Of a stretch of DNA of 60,601 nucleotides, positions 35,312 to 44,900 are shown piece by piece. Source of the stretch: Planctomycetaceae bacterium (lineage in GTDB: Bacteria; Planctomycetota; Planctomycetia; Planctomycetales; Planctomycetaceae); contig CANJQC010000014.1 of assembly GCA_947476295.1 (NCBI GenBank), forward strand, positions 1-60,601, read 5' to 3'. The position numbers were made by a program, and so were the translations under genes. The notes under the pieces were generated by a model. The model was given only the letters and a program-made list of their open reading frames with translations, did no database searches and was not told the origin of the DNA. How positions within the stretch are numbered: the stretch's first letter is position 1; each line of letters starts with the position of its first letter.

Positions 35312-36256
35312 CTATGCCGCTCGATGGCGATAGAGACCCGGATCGATCGTAGCCAGCATTGCACTCTGGTCGATTGATTCACCAAAGTGTCGATTGATCT
35401 GAGCAATTACTGATTCGGGACGAGAGAGAAGTTCGTTGTAGCTGACGTTGATGAGTTTCAGGTGTGTCTGTGATGGGAGCCAGGTGTAGAATTGTCGAAG
35501 TTGGCGTTCAAACAACGTCTTCATTGTGTTGTCAGGAATGTCAGTCTCGATGCCGTTGCGTTTGAGCATCGCCTTTTGTGATTGCAGAATTTCATCGACA
35601 TCACGCCGCATAAAGACGATGCGATAGTCGAAGTCAGTGGGCAGATGTTCGAGGAGGCTGTAGACCATTTTGACCGAATGCCCGGGAGCTCGATCGATCC
35701 AAGTCGTATAGTTTTCGATGCTCTTGACATCCTCGAATTCGTAGTAGCCGTTTGGATTGTCTTCGTCGGGTGTCCTCAAGTCGTCGGTGAGTGCCGGGAT
35801 GCCGCCAGCTTCCAGCATTCGCATCATCATGGACGTTCCGGAACGCGGCAGTCCGGAGACGATCGTGATGTAGGGCCGCGCAGAATTGGCCCATGGGATA
35901 TCTGCCTGTTCAGGAACAGAATCATCGGCGATCTGCGGCATGGATTCCTCCGCCTTCTTCAGCAGAATCATCATCTGTCCTTCCGTCAGCGCACCGGTTT
36001 TGCGATCGACAGGCTTCCCGTCCGCGAAGGCGATAAATGTGGGAACTCCGCTGACTTCGTATTGTCCGGACAAGCTGGGGCAACGATCGATGTTGACAGA
36101 ATACACGTCAGCCCAATCGCTGACCTTTGTCGCCATGCGATCAACGACTGGTTGCATCATCTTGCACGGCGGACACCACGACGCCCAGAAGTCCACCAGC
36201 ACCGGCCGGTCGGACTTGAGCACCATTTCTTCAAAATCTGAATCACGAATTTCCAT
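35312..36256 (-). CDS. thioredoxin-sulfotransferase fusion protein
   Basis: A 314-aa protein from ATG 36256 (MEIRDSDFEEMV). Residues 1-105 are a complete thioredoxin with the active site WCPPC (27-31) and cis-proline loop GVPTF. After a ~20-residue linker, residues 128-310 form a sulfotransferase: VSGLPRSGTSMMM (PAPS 5'-phosphosulfate loop, 135-142) and VFMRRDVDEILQSQ (3'-phosphate region). PAPS is the donor for sulfation of glycans, and PAPS reductases use thioredoxin, so the pairing joins two parts of sulfur metabolism in one chain. It sits in the polysaccharide cluster next to a UDP-sulfoquinovose-synthase-like gene. No frameshift joins the domains; the fusion is a single open frame. Confidence 0.9.
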   Translation of the reverse strand: MEIRDSDFEEMVLKSDRPVLVDFWASWCPPCKMMQPVVDRMATKVSDWADVYSVNIDRCPSLSGQYEVSGVPTFIAFADGKPVDRKTGALTEGQMMILLKKAEESMPQIADDSVPEQADIPWANSARPYITIVSGLPRSGTSMMMRMLEAGGIPALTDDLRTPDEDNPNGYYEFEDVKSIENYTTWIDRAPGHSVKMVYSLLEHLPTDFDYRIVFMRRDVDEILQSQKAMLKRNGIETDIPDNTMKTLFERQLRQFYTWLPSQTHLKLINVSYNELLSRPESVIAQINRHFGESIDQSAMLATIDPGLYRHRAA

Positions 36257-36318
36257 TATTATCCAATCGTAGGGTGGGACCAGCGGAGCGCCGGCCCACC
36301 ATCGGGATTTCTTTTTGT

Positions 36319-36534
36319 TAAACCACAGCGGTGACAGTGGAGCACAGAGGTAATAATCTAGGCAGTCATGATTGAGAGAATTGGCGAGCGGCATGCGTCA
36401 GCTTGCCGGTACAAAAACGAGGTACCGGATGGCTCACGCCACTCCACTCGCCGGACGCATTTCTGGCCGCGCGAAGTATAAATGTTCACAACCTGCAGCC
36501 CTCGGTGTTCCTCTGTGACCTCTGTGGTAAAAAA
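36319..36534. repeat. ACCACAGAGG-ended repeat element, unit 2, carrying a nested repeat
   Basis: Starts TTAAACCACAGCGGTGACAG and ends CTCTGTGACCTCTGTGGTAA. Its interior at 36371-36461 is an inverted copy of the palindromic repeat at 6273-6360, so one repeat family appears to have inserted into another. Confidence 0.75.
36371..36461. repeat. dispersed palindromic repeat, copy 2 (inverted)
   Basis: AATTGGCGAGCGGCATGCGT followed by CAGCTTGCCGGTACAAAAACGAG matches the reverse complement of 6273-6360. Nested in the ACCACAGAGG element. Confidence 0.75.
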
Positions 36535-36588
36535 TCATTAACACTCCGCTTTATTCAAGAGCCTGATACACCGCTGCTTTTCGCTGTG

Positions 36589-38067
36589 CTACGCCGCTGG
36601 CTTCCATGTCTCCAACACTTCCAGTTTTCCATGCTCTCCCGACCATTTCGTTTTCGGAAACAGCGTGTCTCGCTGAGCTAGAATTCGGTCACGGGCTTCG
36701 GGCTGCGTGAGGACTCGAAAAAGATGCCGCACCTCGCTCGCGAAACCGGATTCGGACTGGAATCCGAATCGTTCCTTCAGCTTTTCGTGAATGACTTCGT
36801 AAGGATGTTCTTCCGCTTCGACTCGCGGGTTTTCGATACGTTGAACTTCCACATCGAGACCAAATTCAGTGCCGATCGCGGCGACCAGTTTTGCAATCTG
36901 CAGCACGGTGAACACATCCGTGACCTGATTCACGACGTCGTACTGACCGGGTTCCGGTGGAGCGGCGATCAGACGCGTGATACACTGCATGGCGTCTCGC
37001 AGAGTAATATAGCCACGCTTTTGATTTCCACTGCCGTAAATCGTGAGCGGCATGCCGATGACGGCTTGAGCCACGAAACGATTGACGACGGTTCCCCACC
37101 ATTCGTCGATATCCAGTCGTGTATTGAGATCCGCGTGAGCCGTCAATTCTTCGGAGTAGTTTCCGTAGATGACTCCCTGCATTACGTCGTAACTTCGCAG
37201 CCACCAGTATTTGCACGCTTCGTAAACACTAAACGTGCCCTGGACTTTGCTGACGTGATAGAAGCTGACCGGATCACGCGGCGTCAGTTCTCCGCCGAGA
37301 CTCCATTCCTTCCCCTGATATTGCAGGACCGCGTCGCCGGGGAAGAGTCCTTCGAATAATGGACGACCGGTCAATGGACTGCCATATTCACCCATCGTTC
37401 CAAGCTTGATAATTGATGCATCCGGGGCGTGATCGCGAACACCGAACAACAGGCCAAGCGTCCCCACGACGTTGTTCTGAATAGTATTCACTGCGTTTTC
37501 GACGGAAGCCATGCTGTATGGAGCACTCGGTATTTCCGCGAACTGGACGATTGATTCTGGCTGAACTTCTTTAATGTACGAGAAGAGTGCGTCACGATCC
37601 ATCAGATCGATCTTGCGGAATTCGATATCGACACCAAGATGTTCGTTGGCCGCTTTGATTCGGTCTTCCATCGACTGAATCGGCGTTACTGATTGCGCAC
37701 CGCGTTCTTCGACAAGTTGCCGTCGCAGCATGTTGTCGATGCCGTAGACTTTGCACCCAAGCTTTGCCAGCTTGAGTGCCAGTGGCCAGCCGAGATAGCC
37801 GTCCATGCCGAGGATCAGCACGCGCATGCCGTCAAGCAGATATCCACTGTCGGTCTTCTTCCATTCAGAGCACGATTCAAACGTGATTGACATAGGATCG
37901 AAGTAGCCGAGCTCCGGGCGTCGTTTGCACTCAACGACAAGCTGCCCCTGAGCTGCTTTCCGAAACGCCGCTTGTCCGCAGGCGCGAAAGTCAACGTGCC
38001 CCTTGAATTCTACCGCCGGGCAACTCCAGCAGGTTTGATTGGCATTATGGCAGGATGATTCAGTCAT
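36589..38067 (-). CDS. UDP-sulfoquinovose-synthase-like epimerase with cysteine-rich N-terminus
   Basis: A 492-aa protein. From about residue 81 it is an extended SDR close to SQD1: ILGMDGYLGWPLALKLA (NAD-binding), KLGTMGEYGSPLTG and FYHVSKVQG (YxxxK catalytic pair). SQD1 makes UDP-sulfoquinovose from UDP-glucose and sulfite. The first 80 residues form an extra module with cysteines at about 6, 13, 16, 30, 47 and 66 (CWSCPAVEF, ACGQAAF, VECKRRPELGYFDP, FESCSEW), which could bind zinc or an iron-sulfur cluster. ATG 38067. Neighbour of the thioredoxin-sulfotransferase gene; both point to sulfur-bearing sugar. Confidence 0.85.
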   Translation of the reverse strand: MTESSCHNANQTCWSCPAVEFKGHVDFRACGQAAFRKAAQGQLVVECKRRPELGYFDPMSITFESCSEWKKTDSGYLLDGMRVLILGMDGYLGWPLALKLAKLGCKVYGIDNMLRRQLVEERGAQSVTPIQSMEDRIKAANEHLGVDIEFRKIDLMDRDALFSYIKEVQPESIVQFAEIPSAPYSMASVENAVNTIQNNVVGTLGLLFGVRDHAPDASIIKLGTMGEYGSPLTGRPLFEGLFPGDAVLQYQGKEWSLGGELTPRDPVSFYHVSKVQGTFSVYEACKYWWLRSYDVMQGVIYGNYSEELTAHADLNTRLDIDEWWGTVVNRFVAQAVIGMPLTIYGSGNQKRGYITLRDAMQCITRLIAAPPEPGQYDVVNQVTDVFTVLQIAKLVAAIGTEFGLDVEVQRIENPRVEAEEHPYEVIHEKLKERFGFQSESGFASEVRHLFRVLTQPEARDRILAQRDTLFPKTKWSGEHGKLEVLETWKPAA

Positions 38068-38118
38068 TGAGCAATCGTCCGATGAGTCGAAGGCAGGAAC
38101 ACGAAGTTAGCGAATTGA

Positions 38119-38263
38119 TTTACCACAGAGGACACAGGGGTACACAGAGAGCTGCAGAATTAAGGAGAAGTGAATCTTGATTCAATCTTAGTTTGCGGTG
38201 CATGGGACTCAACGTCACTCTGGTGTGATTCCTCTGTGCTCCTCTGTGACCTCTGTGGTTAAA
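38119..38263. repeat. ACCACAGAGG-ended repeat element, unit 3
   Basis: Starts ATTTACCACAGAGGACACAG and ends CTCCTCTGTGACCTCTGTGGTTAAA; inverted orientation relative to unit 1. It abuts the 3' end of the GxxExxY gene. Confidence 0.85.
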
Positions 38264-38280
38264 TATGTCTTCTTACACGT

Positions 38281-38652
38281 CTAGTTGACGAGTCTGACAA
38301 TACCGTCTTTCATGTGCTCCACATTGAAATTCAGCAACAACCCCAGCTTCTTTCCGCTTAGCTTTAGGTATGACAGTAGTTGAGCTTTGTTTAGCGGCGT
38401 GATGTGCTCTACCGACTTCAATTCCACGATAACGTCCAACTCAACCAACAGATCGAGCCGATACCCGAGATCGATTCTGATGCCGTCGTAAACCACCGGA
38501 CACTCCACCTGCGATTGAACCTGAAGTCCTCGTTTTCGGAGTTCATAGGCCAGACACGCCTCGTATGCCGATTCAAGCAGTCCAGGGCCAATCGCCGAAT
38601 GCACTTTCATTGCAGCATCGACGACATTGCCACTGATTTCATTCAATTCCAT
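38281..38652 (-). CDS. GxxExxY protein (PDDEXK_3 family)
   Basis: A protein of about 123 aa (ATG 38652, MELNEISGNVVDAAMKVHSA; an upstream ATG at 38685 is in frame). It has the family signature GPGLLESAYEACL (G-x-x-E-x-x-Y) and a nuclease-like D-x12-E-x-K core (IDLGYRLDLLVELDVIVELKSV). The family has a PD-(D/E)XK fold but no proven role; members are often found close to dispersed repeats, as here. It separates the SQD1-like and AlkP genes. Confidence 0.9.
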   Translation of the reverse strand: MELNEISGNVVDAAMKVHSAIGPGLLESAYEACLAYELRKRGLQVQSQVECPVVYDGIRIDLGYRLDLLVELDVIVELKSVEHITPLNKAQLLSYLKLSGKKLGLLLNFNVEHMKDGIVRLVN

Positions 38653-38721
38653 ATTACCATTCCGTGGATTTGACTTGCGTCGCATTGTCGCATGACGATA
38701 TGTCCGATGGACTCGTTTCGG

Positions 38722-40011
38722 TTATGCCGCGCGACTTGCGATCTGGTGTACTTGTTTTGGCATCACCACGTCGAGTACGTTTTCAACTTTCATATCTGAG
38801 GGGATCTTGCCGAGACGTTCGCCTCGGACGAAGAATGAAGATTCTTCATACGTATGTTTGCCGTTGATCGGCGTCGATTCGATCAATTCTGAGAGATTCA
38901 TGCGACCCGAGAGTGCGATATCTTTGGCTGCCATCACGATCAGGTCAGGAGCGCGGTGAGCGAATGGCCCACTGTAAGCGTCTTTGCCAAGAATCACCTC
39001 GCTCGCGATCGGCAGACCATTGACCGTAGCGTTTTCGAAAAATGTCGTAAGCTCCAGCATCAGCAGGTCTGCGTCGTCCGCTGCGACCGTGCCTCGTGGA
39101 TACCGCCCCTGTCGATGCAGGTAGATTCGACCTGGATCCATCGCAAACGCTTTGGTTTCCGGCAGCATGTCGATGTATGACGGTCTTTGAGATTCCTTCA
39201 ACTTCAGGAAGCCACTTTCTGCCAGCAGGCAGTTCACGTTGACGCTCATGTGTTGCCGAGCAAACCCGTGGTCAGAAACTGCGGCGATCGTAACGTCGTC
39301 GTCAAGGCGTTCCAGAATGTGACCGATCTGACTATCAACTTCGTGGTAGTAATCAAGGAACGTCTGATGGAATGGGGACGACGAGTCTTCGTAGTCTTCC
39401 CACAAATAATGATTTAGACGATCGGTGCCGGTAAACACGAACATAATATTCTGCCAGGGCTCGCGGTCCCAGTGATGATGCAGAGCCTGGCACCTAACCG
39501 CCATGACTCGATGCAGTTCATCCACAAATCTCTGCTTGCCCTTTGCGACCAGCGACATGTCAGCGTCAACCGCGTAACCAATGCTTTCCAACCATGCGAG
39601 TTCTTTCGGAGGATGGACGGCTCGCTTCAGATCCAATGCGACGAACCCTGACACTAACATCCCCGGCATGGGCTGAGCTGGATACGTCTGAGGGACATTC
39701 ATGATCAGACTTGGGCCAGCACCATCACGAGCCCAGAACGGTTTCGATCGAAACGTCCGCGACGACGTGAAGCCCAGTGTGTAGCTTCCGTCCATGAGGT
39801 CCGTGAAGCCGAATACGTTATGCCCACCGGAGTTTTCTCCCGTTACAATCGACGCCCAAGCCGCTGACGAGACTTCAGGCAGTGCGGATTTCATCGGAAC
39901 CAGTGTGCCCGTCTTCAGCAGCTTCGCGCTGTTTGGCATAACGCCTGAATCTGCGAACTGCTGCCACATCCAGCGTGGGAGTCCGTCGATTCCAAGTAAA
40001 AACATATCCAT
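38722..40011 (-). CDS. alkaline phosphatase superfamily enzyme (phosphodiesterase/nucleotide pyrophosphatase type)
   Basis: A 429-aa enzyme from ATG 40011 (MDMFLLGIDGLPRWM). Metal ligands are visible: the aspartate in LLGIDG, TGTDRLNHYLWED (D and H), AAVSDHGFARQHM (D and H) and a C-terminal GKHTYEESS (H); the nucleophile is probably in SSAAWASIVTG. The superfamily includes phosphodiesterases, phosphoglycosyl and sulfate ester hydrolases. No signal peptide. In this locus it may act on a nucleotide sugar, PAP, or a glycan ester. Confidence 0.85.
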   Translation of the reverse strand: MDMFLLGIDGLPRWMWQQFADSGVMPNSAKLLKTGTLVPMKSALPEVSSAAWASIVTGENSGGHNVFGFTDLMDGSYTLGFTSSRTFRSKPFWARDGAGPSLIMNVPQTYPAQPMPGMLVSGFVALDLKRAVHPPKELAWLESIGYAVDADMSLVAKGKQRFVDELHRVMAVRCQALHHHWDREPWQNIMFVFTGTDRLNHYLWEDYEDSSSPFHQTFLDYYHEVDSQIGHILERLDDDVTIAAVSDHGFARQHMSVNVNCLLAESGFLKLKESQRPSYIDMLPETKAFAMDPGRIYLHRQGRYPRGTVAADDADLLMLELTTFFENATVNGLPIASEVILGKDAYSGPFAHRAPDLIVMAAKDIALSGRMNLSELIESTPINGKHTYEESSFFVRGERLGKIPSDMKVENVLDVVMPKQVHQIASRAA

Positions 40012-40120
40012 GATCACGGCCTCCGTTCCGGGATCTCGATTGCATTGATTTGAAGCTTCAGGCCTCAAATCTCAGATTTTTCTGCGGCGAGCCGGCACTG
40101 CGCTGGTCCCCACCCTACGC

Positions 40121-40525
40121 TCAGATGTATCCCAATTGCCTGAGTCGTTCAGTAACGGCGTCTGTGTCTTCTTCATCCATAAAGGCATCGGCTTCGCAAG
40201 CGTTCATCAAAGTGCAATGCAGATAGGGAATGCTGTAAGCGCTGAGTTCGCGTGTTACTACAGCGGCGTCGCTGCAGTTTTCTTCTGAAATGACAACAAT
40301 GCGATCCACTGTTGGGGATCGAAGCTGTCCCAGCGAGCATGCCATTCCGAAACGCCACTGCACTGATGATGGCGTGCGGCTGATTGAAAGTTGATCTTTA
40401 TGGGCAGCAACAAACAGTGTGCCTGCAATGATATTGAGCGGCTGCTGTGAAAGATTCAGAACCGCATCACCAGCCATCAAGACGCCGGTAATTGCATCGG
40501 CGGTGCTTGAACATTCAGTTGTCAT
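40121..40525 (-). CDS. hypothetical protein, upstream of AlkP gene
   Basis: A 134-aa protein (ATG 40525 after GGATGG; in-frame ATG 40537 and GTG 40558 are alternatives). A central segment VDRIVVISEENCSDAAVVTREL looks like an alpha/beta fold, and the C-terminus is acidic (DEEDTDAVTERL). No family recognised. It is the first gene of the minus-strand polysaccharide locus and may be co-transcribed with the AlkP enzyme. Confidence 0.6.
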   Translation of the reverse strand: MTTECSSTADAITGVLMAGDAVLNLSQQPLNIIAGTLFVAAHKDQLSISRTPSSVQWRFGMACSLGQLRSPTVDRIVVISEENCSDAAVVTRELSAYSIPYLHCTLMNACEADAFMDEEDTDAVTERLRQLGYI

Positions 40526-40668
40526 AGTCGTCACCATCCGTGGTGGAAAACGGGTCACCGCTCAATCCGTGAGCGATCTGAAGTCACAGAATCCCACATT
40601 CCCAGAGGGAATCTAGCAGTCCGGCGGAAATACGACAACAGGGGTTTTGAAACGCAGAAACTGCCGGT

Positions 40669-41859
40669 TCAGAATTCGGCAAGAATTGCTACAATTGCCG
40701 TCTGAATTGGCCCGCCCGTGACCTGAACCGTGCCGTCGGCATGGATGAAAACGTTGATTTCACTGCGAATACCGAATTCCGGAAGGTAAATGCCGGGCTC
40801 GATAGTGAACAGCGTGCGTGGCAGAATGCGGCGAGTTTCGTGAGTTTCCAGATTGTCGATGTGCGTGCCGTTGCCGTGAACTTCCTGAGCCAGATTGTGC
40901 CCCGTACGATGGCAGAAATCAGGGCCATGTCCGGCTGCTTCGATGACGCCTCGCACGGCATCGTCAACCTCCCAGCCCTGAAGCTGCCGGCCCGCAGCGA
41001 ACGCAGACTTGACGCGTTCGATGCCGGCATCGCGCCCCGCAGCGACGATGTTGAAGACTTTGGTGAATTTCTCAGGGACAGAAGTACCGACATAACCAGT
41101 GCGCGTCAAATCGCTGTACACCGAGCCCGGCTTATCTTGTTTGGCCCACAGATCGACGAGCACGAAACTGCCTTCGACGATTTTCGTGACAGCCCCCGTG
41201 CCGGTTTCGTAATGAGGATTGCCCCCGTTGCCGTCTACACCGACGATCGGCGGATGGTAGGTCGTCATCCGGTGTTCGGCGAAATGTCGCATGATCTCAT
41301 CCGACACCGCCATTTCTTCGACGAAACCGTGAGTTCGCACCTGATCTGCGATAAATTTCCAGACACGTCCATAGGCAGCGTTCGTCACTTCAGAAGCTTC
41401 GAGATGACTTTTCAACTGTGCGTCGGTGAGCGTTGATTCGAAGAGCGAAATCAGATCCCCGGACGAAACGACTTCCGAGCCAAACGACCGCACGAGTTCG
41501 ACCGTGCCGGCATCGACTCTGGAAATGTAAGGATTTCCGTTCCGAGGCGAATACTCCATCGCGACGCTTTTGTGACCGGTGACGACTTTTTGAATGGACG
41601 CTTCAAGTTCCTGCCACCGAAGATAAATAGATTTTTCGCCGGGAAGATGATCCAGAACATCCGACTCGATACGATGAACGAGTTTCGTCGGAGTGCCTTG
41701 CGCCGGGATAAAGTAAAGGTAACGCCGTGAACCCGCAAATCCATCCGGCATCCGCAGAATACGTTGCGCCAGCACATTGCTGCCTCGGAAGTCATACAGC
41801 AGCCAGCCGTCGAAATTGAATTCGTTCAGGGCCGACTGGATGACATTGAGATCGAACAT
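40669..41859 (-). CDS. M24 family metallopeptidase (Xaa-Pro aminopeptidase-like)
   Basis: A 396-aa pita-bread peptidase from ATG 41859 (MFDLNVIQSALNEF). The five metal ligands are seen in VLVDLWAKQ and VYSDLTRTG (two D), CHRTGHNLAQEVHG (H), FTIEPGIYL (E) and FGIRSEINVF (E). The N-terminal creatinase-like domain is present. Cytoplasmic; releases N-terminal residues before proline or acts on a related dipeptide. Confidence 0.9.
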   Translation of the reverse strand: MFDLNVIQSALNEFNFDGWLLYDFRGSNVLAQRILRMPDGFAGSRRYLYFIPAQGTPTKLVHRIESDVLDHLPGEKSIYLRWQELEASIQKVVTGHKSVAMEYSPRNGNPYISRVDAGTVELVRSFGSEVVSSGDLISLFESTLTDAQLKSHLEASEVTNAAYGRVWKFIADQVRTHGFVEEMAVSDEIMRHFAEHRMTTYHPPIVGVDGNGGNPHYETGTGAVTKIVEGSFVLVDLWAKQDKPGSVYSDLTRTGYVGTSVPEKFTKVFNIVAAGRDAGIERVKSAFAAGRQLQGWEVDDAVRGVIEAAGHGPDFCHRTGHNLAQEVHGNGTHIDNLETHETRRILPRTLFTIEPGIYLPEFGIRSEINVFIHADGTVQVTGGPIQTAIVAILAEF

Positions 41860-41888
41860 GTTTGATGACTTTCTGGTAAAAGTGGGAT

Positions 41889-41931
41889 AGGCTTCCAGCC
41901 TGTCGGAGAAGAACTCGCAGGCTGGAAGCCT
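41889..41931. repeat. perfect inverted repeat between genes
   Basis: 14-bp perfect arms AGGCTTCCAGCCTG / CAGGCTGGAAGCCT with a 15-bp loop, between the M24 peptidase start and the stop of the upstream operon. It could be a dispersed repeat or a transcription end for the operon (no T-run on the minus strand). Confidence 0.75.
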
Positions 41932-41965
41932 GCGCCACTTATTTCTCGATCGATCCTTACTTTTC

Positions 41966-44900
41966 TCAATAGGGGATCTTAAAGTCTTCGACGATGATCG
42001 CATCCTTGCGGCGATTCGCCATTGAGGTGAATGCGATGCTCGCGCCTTGAAGATCTATCGGGTTGATCTTGTCACCAGAGAACTTGTAAATCACGGAGCC
42101 ACGCTCTGTTCGGATGACCTCTGTTTTAATTTCCCAGGGGCGGAACGTTGCAGCTTGTTCCAGCGTGTCAGGCTTGCCAAGTTCAACCCGTATTTCAGCA
42201 GGCGGGTTTGGGTCTGGGTCCGGGTACGGTTTGTCAGGAACAACATCAATGCGAACTTGAAGTTCCCGGTCCCCAAAAGTTGTCCAGACTTTACACGGGG
42301 GCAGCCCATCGGCGTTTTCGCCAAGAGGTTTGGTTGATTTAGAGCTGTTATGAGCGCTAAGTGTCTCCCATTCAATAATACGTTGAGGCATCGAGCGTTC
42401 CATTTTCCAGAAGGCATCGACCACAAAGTTCTTGCCCTTTTCCCATTTGTCGATGGTAAGCTCCCATGCGGGTGCTCCGTGCATCGAATCAAACCTCCGG
42501 GACAGTCCAGCAGGGCGACTCGGAGAATCATCATCAGTCCAGACATTGAATTCAATTTCAGCCGGCTGCCGAACCACGCTCCGATCACCTTCACGATCCA
42601 GCATCAAATACAGGACAGCTCTCGCAAATTTTGTCGCGTCCTCGCCGGGAATATCAATATCGGACGTCTGAGCCCCGCCAATACACTTCAGAATCCACGG
42701 TTGATCATCATCGCCAGAGGGTTTTTGTAAAGCACTCTGTTGCAAATCTGAATGCGGGCGATCGATGCGGAACCTCTTCTCTTTTAGTGATACGTCCAGC
42801 TTCAGCGCATCACCCCGATTGAGAGTTATTTTATCAAGCGAGATATCATTTCCAAACTGAACGGTATAGTCATTTCCGGCAGGCAGATCGCTGACTGAGC
42901 TTTTCAGTTCCGCCTTAGCGATTTCCATTGTGTCTTTCCATACACTGAATTCTCTTGGATCCAGCGACTCCTCGATCTGATCAAGCAACTCCTTAGGTTT
43001 TGAGGCATCAACGATTCCTATGCTGTCTTTAAATGCTTTAAATGTGGTTTCAAGTCGCTTTCTTTCTTCTGGATTCTTATTTAAATCAAATGCAACAATA
43101 CGAACCGTATTTGCATGGCCTTTCTTAATCGCCTCCTCAATCGCCTTCGTAAGGCTTCCTGTTTCATCAGGCTCCAACGTAGAAGGAGGCGTTGGTTTTC
43201 CGTCATCAGTCGGCTCGCCATCGGTGATTGCAATGACGACTCCACCGTCCTTTAGGTCAAGAGCCAATGCATTTCGCAGAGACTTGATCAGCGGAGTCGC
43301 TCCCCAGGGTAAGGATCTTTCCAATGACTTTAGCACTTCTATGAGTTTCTGTTGCTTCGCCGGCGTGTCAATTCGTTCGTCGAATTCGTTGAAAATGTCG
43401 TTATTTACCTGAAGTCCATTGGGGATTAAATTCTGAGGAAATTCCGTGATGTAGTTAGGATTCTCTTCGTTTATCCCGTTGTCACCATCCATTCGAACAA
43501 ACTTGGTTCTATGACCGTACACTTTCAGTACGATTCGTGATTCATTCAGCCTCTGGCTAGCAATAATCGTTTTCAAAGTCGAAATGGCCGCTTCATATCG
43601 AGGTGTCCCATCGGCCAGTGTTAATTTCATGCTGCCGGAAAAATCGAGGATTAAAACAACAGGACGGGGATCAAAGCCGGAAACGGTGATGCTGGCAGTG
43701 TCGGGGCGCGGCAGAATCTCGGTTACAAATTTTTGGGCGGCACAGGTGCTTACCGAAACATCGTGTGCTGAGGACCACGAGTGACCACGGAAGAACACCT
43801 CGGGCTTTAATGCAAACGGCCCGCAACCTTTGACGACCGCTGAAGTTGGCTTACGCCGGATATTTAAGGTTGCTTCGGTGTTTCCTTGACCGACGACAAT
43901 CGGGGTTGCATTGACGTCAATCATCAACGCAGTGCTTTCCGCACTTTCCGCTGCGAGTCTGATCAGCACAGACGCTTCTCCGGACACAGATTCCGGGACC
44001 GTTTCAGACACGGCGATTTTTACTGGGGAGTCCTCTTGGGATTCGTCGCCCAGATGGATCGGATCCTTGATTGCGGCATTGCCGACAAATTTCAGTTCAT
44101 CCGAAGATTCCAGGCGTTTTTTCCGTGAATCCAGTTCTGCAGGCAGCGGTGTCTGTCCACCGGCAACGGGTTCTTTTGAACAAACCTGTGCCGCCTCCAG
44201 CCATTCCATGGTCGCCTTCGCATACCATCCGTTTCGCGACGTCGGAGGCTTTTCCTGTTCACCTTGATCCAGCCAAAGACCGGCCAGCAGTCGATCGGCC
44301 TGCATCAGGCAATACTGCAGCTTTGTCAGTTGTCGCAGCCGTGCAACAGGAGAGCGTTGAATCTCCGTTTTCGCATCGAATCCAGAATACAGTCTGGCCT
44401 GCAAATCCGCATCTCGCAACAGTTTCAACAGAATGAGCGCATCGGCGGAAGTGGACTTGACTGCCACAGCAACATTCTTCTGGTTGTCAATCCAGGTCGT
44501 TCGCACCACATCCCCGAATTCCGCCAGTGCCTGGTGCTTCTGCAGGGGATCTTCGGAATCTAGGTTGTCCAGCATTCCCTGAATTTGTTCCAGGCCACCC
44601 GATTGAACTTTAGAAACTGGCATCAGATTCAAGATCTGAAGCAGCCACAGTGCTTCAGGTTTTGCTGACGGATGCCACGGCGCTTCGGTGGATTCCTTCG
44701 CTGCTGTGTTTTCATCCTGCTTTTCCCCCCAGGTCTTATTCCATTTTTGGAGCTGATCCAGTATGTCGTTATGTGTCCGTGCGCTGACACAGGTCAGGTT
44801 CAATGCCGATCGCAGAAACTGATAGACACGAACCTGTTCAACTCGTTGACCGGGCTCGTCTTTGACAGCCGTCGCACACAGGGTCTCTGCCGCCTGCCTC

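Noticed and set aside
35582-36241. 219-codon plus-strand frame
   Set aside because: Antisense to the thioredoxin-sulfotransferase gene, which has clear active-site motifs.
41889-41931. Rho-independent terminator for the giant-protein operon
   Set aside because: The hairpin is perfect but no T-run follows on the minus strand, so it is listed as a repeat.
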